Shown piece after piece: positions 9,007 through 17,297 of a DNA stretch of 64,000 nt. Source of the DNA: Mycobacterium malmoense. Its GTDB lineage: Bacteria; Actinomycetota; Actinomycetes; Mycobacteriales; Mycobacteriaceae. A program made the position numbers and the translations under genes. The notes below the pieces were generated by a model that was not told where the DNA came from, made no database searches, and saw nothing but the letters and a program-made list of their open reading frames with translations. The stretch's first letter is position 1. Each line of letters starts with the position of its first letter. The DNA lies in contig NZ_CP080999.1 of assembly GCF_019645855.1 (NCBI RefSeq), positions 868,001 through 932,000 on the forward strand, given 5' to 3'.

Positions 9007-10041
9007 TCCAGCGAACGTCGATATCTCCATATAAGCCTAGGTAGATGCCTGCATCCAGCGGCCACTGGCTAATGAAAAAGATGAGGTGAACCTGTTTCAG
9101 GCGTTACCGGCAGGTGGTTTCAGACCGAACCAGGAGGGCGCTAGCGAGGGCTAGTCGCGGTACTTACGAAGAACTTTGGCCCGCGGGACTTTCGAGAGGG
9201 TTGGGGTGATCGCTTCTGGAACGTGTGGCTCCGCAATCGTCCTGGAGTCCAAAAACTCCTCGTAGCTGTGCTGTATAGGGGTTCGGAGCGAACTCTATCC
9301 GCCGCTGTGATAGTTCAATATGAAAGTACCTGTCGGTAGCGCACCGACCTGCATTCATCCCGGCACTTAAGGTAACTGTCGCCGCAACAATGCAATTGTT
9401 AGCCAGGGCGTACAGAACGCTCGTGTTTTTGCTGAGAGATAGTATTTCACCGCCGACACCGACGTGGCCAGGCCGTGCTCGTCACCGAGGCGCTGTGGCC
9501 TGTAGCGGCACGCAGCGCACGATGACATCGCGATACACCTCGTTCTCCGACCATGTGATCTGCGGCAGCCAGGTGTCGACTAGTGGTGAAAACCCATCCC
9601 GTGCCCACTGCGGCTCCACCTACCGTTATCTCCTCGTGCCGTAGCGATAACGGACAAGCCGCACGACTGTTTTCGCCGTCAGCTTGCATCATCCTGCTGT
9701 GGTGCTGCTCGGTGAAACCCATCGGCATGTTGAGGGAAAGTGAATTGTCTGGTTGTGGGCGGATCGAGACGCTCACAACATGACTTTGTCGACGCCCGGT
9801 AGCGACGCTGTATTGCACTCTTGCTGACTAATTCGGATGCTGCCCATAAATGATTTTGGCCGGCCGTCAATGTGCTCTGAGCCGACCATAGTTTTCCGTG
9901 CACTTAGCACGGGTTTTGCTGCACGTATATATCGCCACAGTTAATTTCCTATTTTATTGCCATAATCCGCTCAATATATTTCGTAAGTACATTCAATTCG
10001 TCCAATTCGTCGTTATCCAGAGTCGTACAAAGGAGATGGTC
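9007..10041. other. About 1 kb without a recognisable gene
   Basis: Base composition is visibly less GC-rich than the neighbours. Only short frames occur on both strands, none with family resemblance, a good ribosome site or mycobacterial third-position GC bias. The last 200 bases are AT-rich and probably carry the promoter and leader of the gene starting at 10042. Confidence 0.5.
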
Positions 10042-11220
10042 GTGGATCTCGCAGCCCGCCCCCACATCACTGCTGGAGTCGCCCTGGCCAGCGCGGCAGT
10101 CATCGCAGCCGGTCCGATGGCCCAGCACCTGCCCGACCTTCACGTGGGTCAACAACTACGCCAGGTGAGCATGTCAAACATTCAGCTCACCGACGCCGCT
10201 GACAGCATGTTGGACCTGTTTTCCGGTGTGGAAAACGAACTCGCCTCACTCGCGAGCGGCGCAAGCGCGGGCGCCGTTCCTGCGGCCGCGCTCACCGACT
10301 TCATCAACCCCGCCGCACTGCCCCTGCCCCTCGCGACGTGGGTTAACACTTTTCAGACAGCGGGCACCAACCTGCAGGCAGCTTTCAATACCTTCCAGGA
10401 ACTTCCGTTCCCGACCCTGCAGCAGATCGCCGCCAACTGGGCCTCCTACGGCGACCTGTACGTCAAAACATGGCAAACTGCAGCGCAGGCCGCCGTTACC
10501 TTCTACACCGGGACTAAGTCGACCAACTTCTGGCCGCTCCTAAACACGGCATTTACCGACTTCGGGTCAGGCAACATCAGTGGCGCGATAAGCCAGTTGT
10601 TCGATGCCTTCTATCAGGATCCGATCCTCCAGATCGCGACGCCTTTGGAAAACATTGTGAAGATACCCGCCTACTTCACCCAGAATCTGGCCAACGCGAC
10701 CAACTATCTGACGACGACCGGCTTGACCACGGGTGTTGGCGCTGTGGTTGAAGGACTCCCACTCGAAGCCTCGCTGGCGCTCGAAAAGAGTCTTCAGGCT
10801 GCGTCCAGCGCCTGGGCCGGTGGGGATCCAGTCGGGGCGATCAGCAACCTGCTCAACACCCCTGGCGCAGTGGCAAACGGGTTCCTCAACGGCCCTACCG
10901 GGACGCAGGGCTTGCTCGGCCTCTGGCTCCACACCGACTTGTTGACGAAGTTGGCCCCGGGTCTGGCGAAATCGATCGTGGCTCCCAATGCGGTGAATAT
11001 CGCGACGGGCGGAAGTTTGCAGGGCGCGCTGCAGGGTTTTGTGACCCAGTTGACCAATGGTTGGCCATCTTTGAGCAACGCCGTCAGCGGCGTTAGCACG
11101 GGATTGACCACACTATTGCAAAACGTTTCGTCGCAAATGCCGTCGCTATTGGCCAGCTTCGGCGCAACGTTCGCAAGCAATATCGGGTTGTTGATTTCCA
11201 ACCTGCTCAAGTTGCTCTGA
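10042..11220 (+). CDS. Mycobacterial surface/secreted-type protein, paralogous family of unknown function
   Basis: A 392-residue protein starting at a GTG six bases after AAAGGAGATGGTC; the same start context is found in the copy at 56790 and, weaker, at 55355. The N-terminus (VDLAARPHITAGVALASAAV) forms one hydrophobic segment like a signal or anchor. The rest is Ala/Asn/Leu-rich with repeated amphipathic stretches (TWVNTFQTAGTNLQAAF, PTLQQIAANWASYGDLY). It ends ASNIGLLISNLLKLL. I know of no function; it resembles mycobacterial PE/PPE-associated hypothetical proteins in composition but has no PE or PPE motif. A strong palindromic terminator follows. Two copies and a C-terminal fragment lie at 55-60 kb. 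Confidence 0.7.
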   Translation: MDLAARPHITAGVALASAAVIAAGPMAQHLPDLHVGQQLRQVSMSNIQLTDAADSMLDLFSGVENELASLASGASAGAVPAAALTDFINPAALPLPLATWVNTFQTAGTNLQAAFNTFQELPFPTLQQIAANWASYGDLYVKTWQTAAQAAVTFYTGTKSTNFWPLLNTAFTDFGSGNISGAISQLFDAFYQDPILQIATPLENIVKIPAYFTQNLANATNYLTTTGLTTGVGAVVEGLPLEASLALEKSLQAASSAWAGGDPVGAISNLLNTPGAVANGFLNGPTGTQGLLGLWLHTDLLTKLAPGLAKSIVAPNAVNIATGGSLQGALQGFVTQLTNGWPSLSNAVSGVSTGLTTLLQNVSSQMPSLLASFGATFASNIGLLISNLLKLL

Positions 11221-11264
11221 GTCCGGTGCAGGTCTCCGATGCGAGCCGGTGACCGGCCAACGGC

Positions 11265-11296
11265 AATCGGCCCCCTTCGTACGAAGGGGGCCGATT
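11265..11296. terminator. Perfect 32-bp palindromic terminator
   Basis: The sequence 11265-11296 is self-complementary over all 32 bases (core GGCCCCCTTCG/CGAAGGGGGCC). It lies 45 bases after the stop of the surface-protein gene. The spacer before it (GTCCGG...GAGCCGGTGACC) is repeated almost unchanged before the hairpin at 59656-59691, after the C-terminal fragment of the same family. Confidence 0.8.
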
Positions 11297-11695
11297 CGTG
11301 GACGCCCAGTATGAGCATTCGCTTGAAGGTGTGAGTCCTCTGGAGGAGAAGGTGATTTCACTCCTAATCAAGGGCAACGGGCTAATCGCCAGCGTGATAG
11401 CACATACGACATCAAATTTCAGACAGCATCATTGCCCCACGTTGTGCGCGCTGCTCGACGCCGACCGGGGGTGTGGACGAAATCGACAATCAACCCCTAA
11501 CCCTCGACCGACTTACAAACCAGTGAGAGCCTGCCCGTGCCCGTTGCGGGCCCATCAGCTTCCTCGGCCAACGGGCTGGTTTGCATGCCGCACGCCTGCA
11601 CAACGCGGGCGTGCTGACACTGGTCGGCGGCATCGGTGCGGCCCGGCTCAACCCGCGAGCACCCGCCGACTGGCCCGGAGGAATCGAGAGTCCAC
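11297..11695. other. Intergenic region, possible gene remnant
   Basis: No convincing gene. A GC-rich part (about 11540-11695) has coding-like bias, for example a frame reading LHNAGVLTLVGGIGAARLN, but lacks a start and is short. It may be the tail of a decayed gene. It ends at the stop of the HxlR gene. Confidence 0.4.
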
Positions 11696-12055
11696 CTAGT
11701 TACTACCAGCGCTCAATCGCGTGTTAGAGGCGTTGCGCTGCATGTGTTTTCGCCCCCAATCGCACAAACTCGCCAGCACCGGAGCCAGCGTCGTGCCGTA
11801 TTCGGAAATCGAATAGTGCACGCAGGGCGGCACCGTCCGGGCGTCGTGGCGTTCGATGATCCCGGCGTCGACCAGCTCGTGCAGGTGACGGATGAGCATC
11901 CGCTCGGTGATGCCGGGAATGCTGCGCCTCAGCTCGGCGGTCCGCATCGGCCCGTCGCTCAGCCGCCACAGGATCGTGCCCTTCCAACGGCCGTCGATCA
12001 CCGACAGCGCGGCGTCAATCGGGCAGTCGCCGACCTCCGTTTTTGACACGCCCAT
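11696..12055 (-). CDS. HxlR-family winged-helix transcriptional regulator
   Basis: A 119-residue HxlR-type regulator. CPIDAALSVIDGRWKGTILW is the family's N-terminal helix with its conserved cysteine; RTAELRRSIPGITERMLIRH is the recognition helix region; GIIERHDARTVPPCVHYSIS is the wing. Such proteins sense thiol-reactive compounds such as aldehydes, quinones or chlorinated species and usually control the divergent neighbour. Here that is a DUF1772-like membrane protein 82 bp away, with inverted CTGAC/GTCAG repeats between. Confidence 0.85.
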   Translation of the reverse strand: MGVSKTEVGDCPIDAALSVIDGRWKGTILWRLSDGPMRTAELRRSIPGITERMLIRHLHELVDAGIIERHDARTVPPCVHYSISEYGTTLAPVLASLCDWGRKHMQRNASNTRLSAGSN

Positions 12056-12078
12056 TCGCAGCTCCCGGCCCCGTGCAT

Positions 12079-12118
12079 ATGCTGACTAATTTGTCAGTAC
12101 CTTGATTTTTGTCAGCAT
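12079..12118. promoter_or_regulatory. Candidate HxlR operator
   Basis: CTGACTAATTTGTCAG (12082-12097) is palindromic except for one base pair, and a third half-site GTCAGCAT lies at 12111-12118, complementary to ATGCTGAC at 12079-12086. It is centred between the divergent HxlR and DUF1772 genes, where an autoregulatory HxlR site is expected. Confidence 0.6.
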
Positions 12119-12137
12119 AGCAGCCAGGGTCGTTGCC

Positions 12138-12578
12138 ATGGACCGCATGATTGATGCCCTTGCGATTGTGATCACCGGCTCGATGGTGGGTGCGGAGTTC
12201 GCGGTCGCCGCGTTCGCCAATCCGGTGCTGGCCCGGCTTCCCGACGACTCCTTCCGCGCGGCGCGCGGCGACGCCGGCCGGCTGCTGGGCAAGGTGATGC
12301 CGTTCTGGTACGCCGCCGCGCTGCTGCTGTTGGTGGCGGCCACCATCGCCGCGTCCGGAGCCGCCCGCTGTTGGCTGTTGGGCATCGCGGCGGGACTGAT
12401 GGCCGGCGTGATGCTGCTGAGCGTGACGGTGCTGGTGCCGATCAACAATCGCATCGTGGCATGCCCGGCCGGCGGTGAGCCTTCCCGCCGGCTCGTGGCC
12501 CGGTGGGATCGTCTGCATTGGCTGCGGGTGGGGATCTTGGCGGTGCTCTTTGCCATATTGACCGTCGCGGCCACCTAG
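12138..12578 (+). CDS. DUF1772-like integral membrane protein
   Basis: A 146-residue protein with four likely membrane helices: residues about 4-24 (ALAIVITGSMVGAEFAVAAF), 57-75, 79-102 and 127-145. VLVPINNRI and RWDRLHWLRVGI match the DUF1772/anthrone-oxygenase-like family signature. Function unknown, possibly oxidation or handling of small aromatic compounds. The start was chosen for an AGGG nine bases upstream; an in-frame start at 12102 is possible but overlaps the operator. Presumably controlled by the divergent HxlR gene. Confidence 0.75.
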   Translation: MDRMIDALAIVITGSMVGAEFAVAAFANPVLARLPDDSFRAARGDAGRLLGKVMPFWYAAALLLLVAATIAASGAARCWLLGIAAGLMAGVMLLSVTVLVPINNRIVACPAGGEPSRRLVARWDRLHWLRVGILAVLFAILTVAAT

Positions 12579-12590
12579 CTTGGAACCGTT

Positions 12591-12620
12591 TTGGCTGACG
12601 GCGGCCGGTCAGGCTATGGT
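12591..12620 (+). promoter_or_regulatory. Candidate sigma-A promoter of rplJ-rplL
   Basis: TTGGCT (12591-12596), an 18-base spacer and TATGGT (12615-12620), about 200 bases upstream of rplJ. This leaves a long leader, as expected for the L10 operon. Called by eye only. Confidence 0.4.
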
Positions 12621-12639
12621 GGCTACCGATCCACCGAAG

Positions 12640-12830
12640 ACCGTCGGTCACCGAGCAATCGGTTGAAGGTCCGGGAACATCCCGGCGGCCCACGCAGGAG
12701 GACGAGGCATCATCGCCGGCGTGCGCCGGCGGATCTTTACGCCCCGGCCGCTTCCTGCGCCGGGGCGTTCGTCGTTCCCCGGTGAATCGCAGACGACACG
12801 TCGCATGGCTTTCACTTTCAGGAGGTATGC
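12640..12830 (+). promoter_or_regulatory. Ribosomal L10 leader region
   Basis: A structured leader before rplJ with AGGAGGACGAGGCATCATCG and GCCGGCGTGCGCCGGC hairpin elements. A strong stem follows, ACGCCCCGG (12739-12747) with CCGGGGCGT (12760-12768), trailed by TCGTCGTTC. L10 leaders bind L10-(L12)4 to autoregulate rplJL; the layout agrees, but the fold was not computed. Confidence 0.55.
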
Positions 12831-13397
12831 ATGGCCAGGGCTGACAAGGCCACCGCCGTTGCAGACATCGCGGAGCAGTTCAAGGAATCGACCGCCACCG
12901 TGATCACCGAATACCGCGGCTTGACGGTGGCGAACTTGGCCGAGCTGCGCCGTTCCCTCGGCGGATCGGCCACCTACGCGGTGGCCAAGAACACCCTCAT
13001 CAAGCGCGCGGCCTCCGACGCCGGGATCGAGGGCCTTGACGAGCTGTTCGTCGGCCCGACGGCCATCGCATTCGTCACCGGTGAGCCGGTCGACGCCGCC
13101 AAGGCCATCAAGACCTTTGCCAAGGACAACAAGGCGCTGGTCATCAAGGGCGGCTACATGGACGGCCACCCGCTGACGGTCGCCGAGGTCGAGCGCATCG
13201 CGGACCTGGAGTCGCGCGAGGTGCTGCTGGCCAAACTGGCCGGCGCCATGAAGGGCAACCTCGCCAAGGCGGCCGGACTGTTCAACGCGCCCGCCTCGCA
13301 GGTCGCCCGCCTGGTGGCCGCGCTGCAGGAAAAGAAAGCCGCCGAGGGGCCAGCCGCCACGGAGGCGCCCACCGAGACCCCGGCTGAAGCCGAGTAA
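12831..13397 (+). CDS. rplJ: 50S ribosomal protein L10
   Basis: 188 residues. MARADKATAVADIAEQFKES and TVITEYRGLTVANLAELRRS are classic L10; the C-terminal helix that carries L7/L12 dimers is present (SQVARLVAALQEKKA), followed by an acidic Ala/Pro/Thr tail typical of mycobacteria. L10 forms the stalk base of the 50S subunit and the GTPase-associated centre. AGGAGG lies six bases before the ATG. Cotranscribed with rplL 29 bp downstream. Confidence 0.97.
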   Translation: MARADKATAVADIAEQFKESTATVITEYRGLTVANLAELRRSLGGSATYAVAKNTLIKRAASDAGIEGLDELFVGPTAIAFVTGEPVDAAKAIKTFAKDNKALVIKGGYMDGHPLTVAEVERIADLESREVLLAKLAGAMKGNLAKAAGLFNAPASQVARLVAALQEKKAAEGPAATEAPTETPAEAE

Positions 13398-13426
13398 CCC
13401 AACCACAAACCAGGAGGACCCACACC

Positions 13427-13819
13427 ATGGCAAAAATGTCTACCGACGACCTGCTCGACGCCTTCAAGGAAATGACCCTGTTGGAGCTCTCGGACTTCGT
13501 CAAGAAGTTCGAGGAGACCTTCGAGGTCACCGCGGCCGCCCCGGTCGCCGTCGCTGCTGCCGGCCCCGCCGCCGGTGGCGCGCCCGCCGAGGCCGCCGAG
13601 GAGCAGTCGGAGTTCGACGTCATCCTCGAGGCCGCCGGCGACAAGAAGATCGGCGTCATCAAGGTGGTCCGCGAGATCGTCTCCGGCCTCGGCCTCAAGG
13701 AGGCCAAGGACCTGGTCGACGGCGCGCCCAAGCCGCTGCTGGAGAAGGTCGCCAAGGAGGCCGCCGAGGAGGCCAAGGGCAAGCTCGAGGCCGCCGGCGC
13801 CACCGTCACCGTCAAGTAG
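13427..13819 (+). CDS. rplL: 50S ribosomal protein L7/L12
   Basis: 130 residues. N-terminal dimerisation domain (TDDLLDAFKEMTLLELSDFV), an Ala/Gly/Pro hinge around residues 38-56, and the C-terminal factor-binding domain (FDVILEAAGDKKIGVIKVVR, GLGLKEAKDLVDGAPK). It forms the flexible stalk that recruits EF-Tu and EF-G. An AGGAGG site precedes the ATG; a strong terminator follows immediately. Confidence 0.97.
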   Translation: MAKMSTDDLLDAFKEMTLLELSDFVKKFEETFEVTAAAPVAVAAAGPAAGGAPAEAAEEQSEFDVILEAAGDKKIGVIKVVREIVSGLGLKEAKDLVDGAPKPLLEKVAKEAAEEAKGKLEAAGATVTVK

Positions 13820-13828
13820 CCAACAGCG

Positions 13829-13869
13829 AAACCCCCGGGACCGCCATCCGGCTCTGGTCCCGGGGGTTT
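13829..13869 (+). terminator. Intrinsic terminator of rplJ-rplL
   Basis: A 14-bp perfect stem (13829-13842 with 13856-13869, AAACCCCCGGGACC and its complement) around a 13-base loop, directly after rplL. It may also serve the convergent TetR gene ending at 13877. Confidence 0.88.
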
Positions 13870-13876
13870 CGTACGC

Positions 13877-14563
13877 TCAGCGGCCGCCGCCTGCCGACCG
13901 CAGCGACCGTGCCACCCGCTCCGGTGAATCCCCCAGGGCGACAAGCAGTTTCAAAGTCATCGAACCCAGCACCGGCGCGATCGCCGTTCCGTCGTCGCCG
14001 TAATACCCGGCCAGTTCGAGCATCACGAACCCGTGCGTCAAAGCCCAGAACTGGGCCGCCGTGGCCACTATTGCCGCGTCGTCGTCCGGCGAACACACCG
14101 TGATCCGGCCCGCCAGCGTCGATCGGTGCACCGGGCGCACCACGTTGGCGAAGCTGGGATAGTGCTGCTCGATCTCGGCGACCGTGAGCGTCAACACGTT
14201 GCGCACCGGTGCGTTGATGCCGTGCGCGCTGGTGCTGCCGAACATCAGCCGGTACATGTGCGGGCGTTCGATGGCGTAGCGCCGGTAGGCCGCGCCGACG
14301 ACGAACAGGTCGGCGACCGGGTCATCGGTCTGCGGCACCGTCAGCGCGGCGTCGAACTGCCGCAAGCCCTCCTCGGCGACCTCGGCGATAAGCCCCCGCA
14401 TCCCGCCGAAATGGGTGTACACCGCCATCGTGGAGGTGCCGGCGGCGGCGGCCACCCTGCGGGTCTGCAGCGCATCCGGCCCGTGCTCGTCGAGCAGGCC
14501 GACGGCGGCGTGCAGCATCTCGTCACGAACATCGCGAACGCTGGGTTGAGTCTCCGAAGTCAT
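13877..14563 (-). CDS. TetR-family transcriptional regulator
   Basis: About 228 residues. The HTH is at the N-terminus (DEMLHAAVGLLDEHGPDALQ, TRRVAAAAGTSTMAVYTHFG) and an effector domain follows. Corresponds to Rv0653c. The start MTSETQPS has GAGAAG nine bases upstream; an in-frame ATG at 14572 is too close to that site, though still possible. It is divergent from a carotenoid oxygenase gene with a near-palindromic site between, so it probably regulates that gene and itself. Confidence 0.85.
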   Translation of the reverse strand: MTSETQPSVRDVRDEMLHAAVGLLDEHGPDALQTRRVAAAAGTSTMAVYTHFGGMRGLIAEVAEEGLRQFDAALTVPQTDDPVADLFVVGAAYRRYAIERPHMYRLMFGSTSAHGINAPVRNVLTLTVAEIEQHYPSFANVVRPVHRSTLAGRITVCSPDDDAAIVATAAQFWALTHGFVMLELAGYYGDDGTAIAPVLGSMTLKLLVALGDSPERVARSLRSAGGGR

Positions 14564-14597
14564 CGTTGCCATCTTCTCATTGGCGGCGTACCGTCCA

Positions 14598-14623
14598 TAT
14601 AACGCTGAAATATCAATGTTATA
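14598..14623. promoter_or_regulatory. Candidate TetR operator
   Basis: A 26-base imperfect palindrome bounded by TATAAC and GTTATA, with matching internal TGA/TCA positions. It lies between the TetR gene and the carotenoid oxygenase gene and just upstream of the oxygenase AGGAG site. Confidence 0.55.
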
Positions 14624-14634
14624 GGAGTTCAGAA

Positions 14635-16116
14635 GTGACTTCCGTGCAAACCGCCCCATCCCGGAACCCGTATCTCGACGGCTTCCTGGCGCCGGTGGGC
14701 GCCGAAGTGACCGCGACCGACCTGAAGGTCACCGGGCGCATCCCGGAGCGCCTCGACGGGCGCTATCTGCGCAACGGGCCCAACCCCGCCGAGGAGGTCG
14801 ACCCGGCCACCTATCACTGGTTCAGCGGTGACGGCATGGTGCACGGGGTCGCGCTGCGCGACGGGAAGGCCCGCTGGTACCGCAACCGCTGGGTGCGCAG
14901 CCTGTCGGTGTGCGCCGCCCTCGACGAGCCGGCACCAACCCGGCTCAACCCGCGGGCGGGCATGCTTTCGCTGGGAGCCAACACCAACGTGTTGACGCAC
15001 GCCGGACGCACCCTGGCGCTGGTCGAGGGCGGTATCGCCAACTACGAGTTGACCGACGAGCTGGACACCATCGGCACGTGCGACTTCGACGGCACCCTGA
15101 CCGGCGGCTACACCGCTCATCCGCACCGCGACCCGCGCACCGGCGAATTGCACGCCGTGTCTTACTCGTTCGCCCGCGGGCGCACGGTGCAGTACTCGGT
15201 GATCGACACCCAGGGACGGGCCCGCCGGACCGTCGACATCGAGGTGTCGGGGTCGCCGATGATGCACGACTTCTCGCTGACCGACAAATATGTGGTGATC
15301 TACGACCTGCCGGTGACGTTCGACCCGGTGCAGGTGCTGCCGGCGAAGATGCCGCGCTGGCTGAGCCTGCCGGCCCGGCTGGTGATGCAGTCGCTGGTCG
15401 GACGCGTCCGGGTACCGAGCCCGGTCACCGCGATGATGAACCGCAACCCCAAGCACTCCGACCGGATGCCGTACGCCTGGAACCCCGGCTACCCGGCGCG
15501 CATCGGGGTCATGCCCCGCGAAGGCGGAAACCGGGACGTGCGCTGGTTCGACATCGAACCCTGCTACGTCTACCACCCGCTCAACGCCTACTCCGAGATG
15601 CGTGACGGGGCCGAGGTTTTGGTGCTCGACGTGGTGCGCTACTCGCGGATGTTCGACCGCGACCGGCGCGGCCCCGGCGACAGCCCGCCCACGCTGGACC
15701 GCTGGACCATCAACCTCGCGACCGGCGCGGTGAGCACCGAATGCCGCGACGACCGCCCACAGGAATTCCCGCGGATCAACGAGGATCTGCTAGGTGGCCG
15801 GCACCGGTTCGGCTACACCGTTGGTGCGCAGTTTTCGGGCGCCGCGTCCGCGCTGTACAAGCACGACTACGGGCAGGGATCCAGCACGGTCGCCCCGCTT
15901 GAGCCCGACGTTTTGATCGGTGAGATGTCTTTTGTGCCCAACCCGGCGGCCCGTGCCGAAGACGACGGTATCCTGATGGGCTACGGCTACCACCGCGGCC
16001 GCGACGAAGGCCAACTGCTGTTGCTGGATGCCGCCACACTCGAGCCGATGGCCACCGTGCACCTGCCGCAGCGGGTGCCGATGGGCTTCCACGGCAACTG
16101 GGCGCCCACTGGCTAA
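14635..16116 (+). CDS. Carotenoid cleavage oxygenase (RPE65/lignostilbene dioxygenase family)
   Basis: 493 residues from a GTG with AGGAG seven bases upstream. The four Fe(II)-ligand histidines can be placed in YTAHPHRD, MMHDFSLTDKYVV, CYVYHPLNAYSE and MGFHGNWAP. The N-terminal RYLRNGPNPAEE and HWFSGDGMVHGV blocks are typical of the seven-bladed propeller family. It cleaves carotenoid or apocarotenoid double bonds with O2. Corresponds to Rv0654. Probably controlled by the divergent TetR. Confidence 0.9.
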   Translation: MTSVQTAPSRNPYLDGFLAPVGAEVTATDLKVTGRIPERLDGRYLRNGPNPAEEVDPATYHWFSGDGMVHGVALRDGKARWYRNRWVRSLSVCAALDEPAPTRLNPRAGMLSLGANTNVLTHAGRTLALVEGGIANYELTDELDTIGTCDFDGTLTGGYTAHPHRDPRTGELHAVSYSFARGRTVQYSVIDTQGRARRTVDIEVSGSPMMHDFSLTDKYVVIYDLPVTFDPVQVLPAKMPRWLSLPARLVMQSLVGRVRVPSPVTAMMNRNPKHSDRMPYAWNPGYPARIGVMPREGGNRDVRWFDIEPCYVYHPLNAYSEMRDGAEVLVLDVVRYSRMFDRDRRGPGDSPPTLDRWTINLATGAVSTECRDDRPQEFPRINEDLLGGRHRFGYTVGAQFSGAASALYKHDYGQGSSTVAPLEPDVLIGEMSFVPNPAARAEDDGILMGYGYHRGRDEGQLLLLDAATLEPMATVHLPQRVPMGFHGNWAPTG

Positions 16117-16286
16117 CACGCACGTCGAATAGCGGCGACCAGCGGCGACCCCGCGGCGTCTCGGGACGGGCAATTTTCCCGGCTGTCCTGAACAACGCTG
16201 ATGCCTGGCCCCAACCGTGCGCTACAGTGACTCATGCCACAGAAAAGGGCAGGTGGCGGGGACGAGCGTCGACGGAAGGATTCCCC

Positions 16287-17297
16287 ATGGGCGTCGCTAT
16301 CGAGGTGAAGGGACTAACGAAGTCCTTCGGTTCCTCGAGAATTTGGGAAGACGTGACGTTGGACGTCCCCGCCGGGGAGGTGAGCGTCCTACTGGGGCCG
16401 TCGGGTACCGGCAAATCGGTGTTCCTGAAGTCGCTCATCGGTCTGCTGCGCCCGGAACGCGGCTCGATCGTCATCGACGGGACCGACATCATCGAATGCT
16501 CGGCGAAGGAGCTGTACGAGATCCGCACGCTGTTCGGCGTGCTGTTCCAGGACGGCGCGCTGTTCGGCTCGATGAACCTCTACGACAACACCGCGTTCCC
16601 GCTGCGCGAGCACACCAAGAAGAAGGAAAGCGAGATCCGTGACATCGTCATGGAGAAGCTGACCATGGTCGGCCTTGGCGGGGACGAGAAGAAGTTCCCC
16701 GGCGAGATCTCCGGCGGTATGCGCAAGCGCGCGGGCCTGGCCCGCGCCCTGGTCCTCGACCCTCAGATCATCCTCTGCGACGAGCCCGACTCGGGTCTGG
16801 ACCCGGTCCGCACCGCCTACCTGAGCCAGCTGATCATGGACATCAACGCCCAGATCGACGCCACCATCCTGATCGTGACGCACAACATCAACATCGCCCG
16901 CACCGTGCCGGACAACATGGGCATGTTGTTCCGTCGCAAGCTGGTCATGTTCGGCCCCCGCGAGGTGTTGCTGACCAGCGACGAGCCGGTGGTGCGGCAG
17001 TTCCTCAACGGCCGCCGCATCGGGCCGATCGGCATGTCCGAGGAGAAGGACGAGGCCACCATGGCCGAAGAGCAGGCCGCACTCGATGCGGGTCAGCACG
17101 CGGGCGGTGTGGAGGAAATCGAGGGAGTGCCCCCGCAGATCGTCGCGTCGCCGGGGATGCCAGAGCGTAAGGCCGTCGCCAGGCGCCAGGCGCGGGTGCG
17201 GGAAATGCTGCACACGCTGCCGAAGCAGGCCCAGGTCGCGATCCTGGACGACCTCGAGGGCACCCACAAGTTCCGGGCGCACGAGTTTGGCGACTGA
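16287..17297 (+). CDS. mkl: Mce-transporter ATPase Mkl/MceG
   Basis: 336 residues from ATG 16287. ABC ATPase with Walker A GPSGTGKS, Q-loop VLFQDGALFG, signature EISGGMRKRAGLARAL, Walker B ILCDEPDSGLDP and H-loop IVTHN. The C-terminal extension after about residue 250 is characteristic of mycobacterial MceG. It energises Mce lipid importers (cholesterol, fatty acids). The start is set by GGAAGGA seven bases upstream. A longer frame (from 16227) resembles the M. tuberculosis annotation, but the distal N-terminus MRYSDS is here in another frame. A TACAGT -10-like element lies at 16223-16228. Confidence 0.93.
   Translation: MGVAIEVKGLTKSFGSSRIWEDVTLDVPAGEVSVLLGPSGTGKSVFLKSLIGLLRPERGSIVIDGTDIIECSAKELYEIRTLFGVLFQDGALFGSMNLYDNTAFPLREHTKKKESEIRDIVMEKLTMVGLGGDEKKFPGEISGGMRKRAGLARALVLDPQIILCDEPDSGLDPVRTAYLSQLIMDINAQIDATILIVTHNINIARTVPDNMGMLFRRKLVMFGPREVLLTSDEPVVRQFLNGRRIGPIGMSEEKDEATMAEEQAALDAGQHAGGVEEIEGVPPQIVASPGMPERKAVARRQARVREMLHTLPKQAQVAILDDLEGTHKFRAHEFGD

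Noticed and set aside
9447..9818. 123-residue minus-strand frame in the 9-10 kb gap
   Set aside because: No ribosome site, no coding bias, no recognisable motif.
11540..11695. Coding-like GC-rich stretch before the HxlR stop
   Set aside because: Too short, no start, family not recognised; kept only as a possible remnant.
16217..16642. Separate 141-residue gene starting MRYSDS
   Set aside because: Out of frame with mkl and overlapping its ATPase domain; a remnant of the annotated N-terminus seen in M. tuberculosis.
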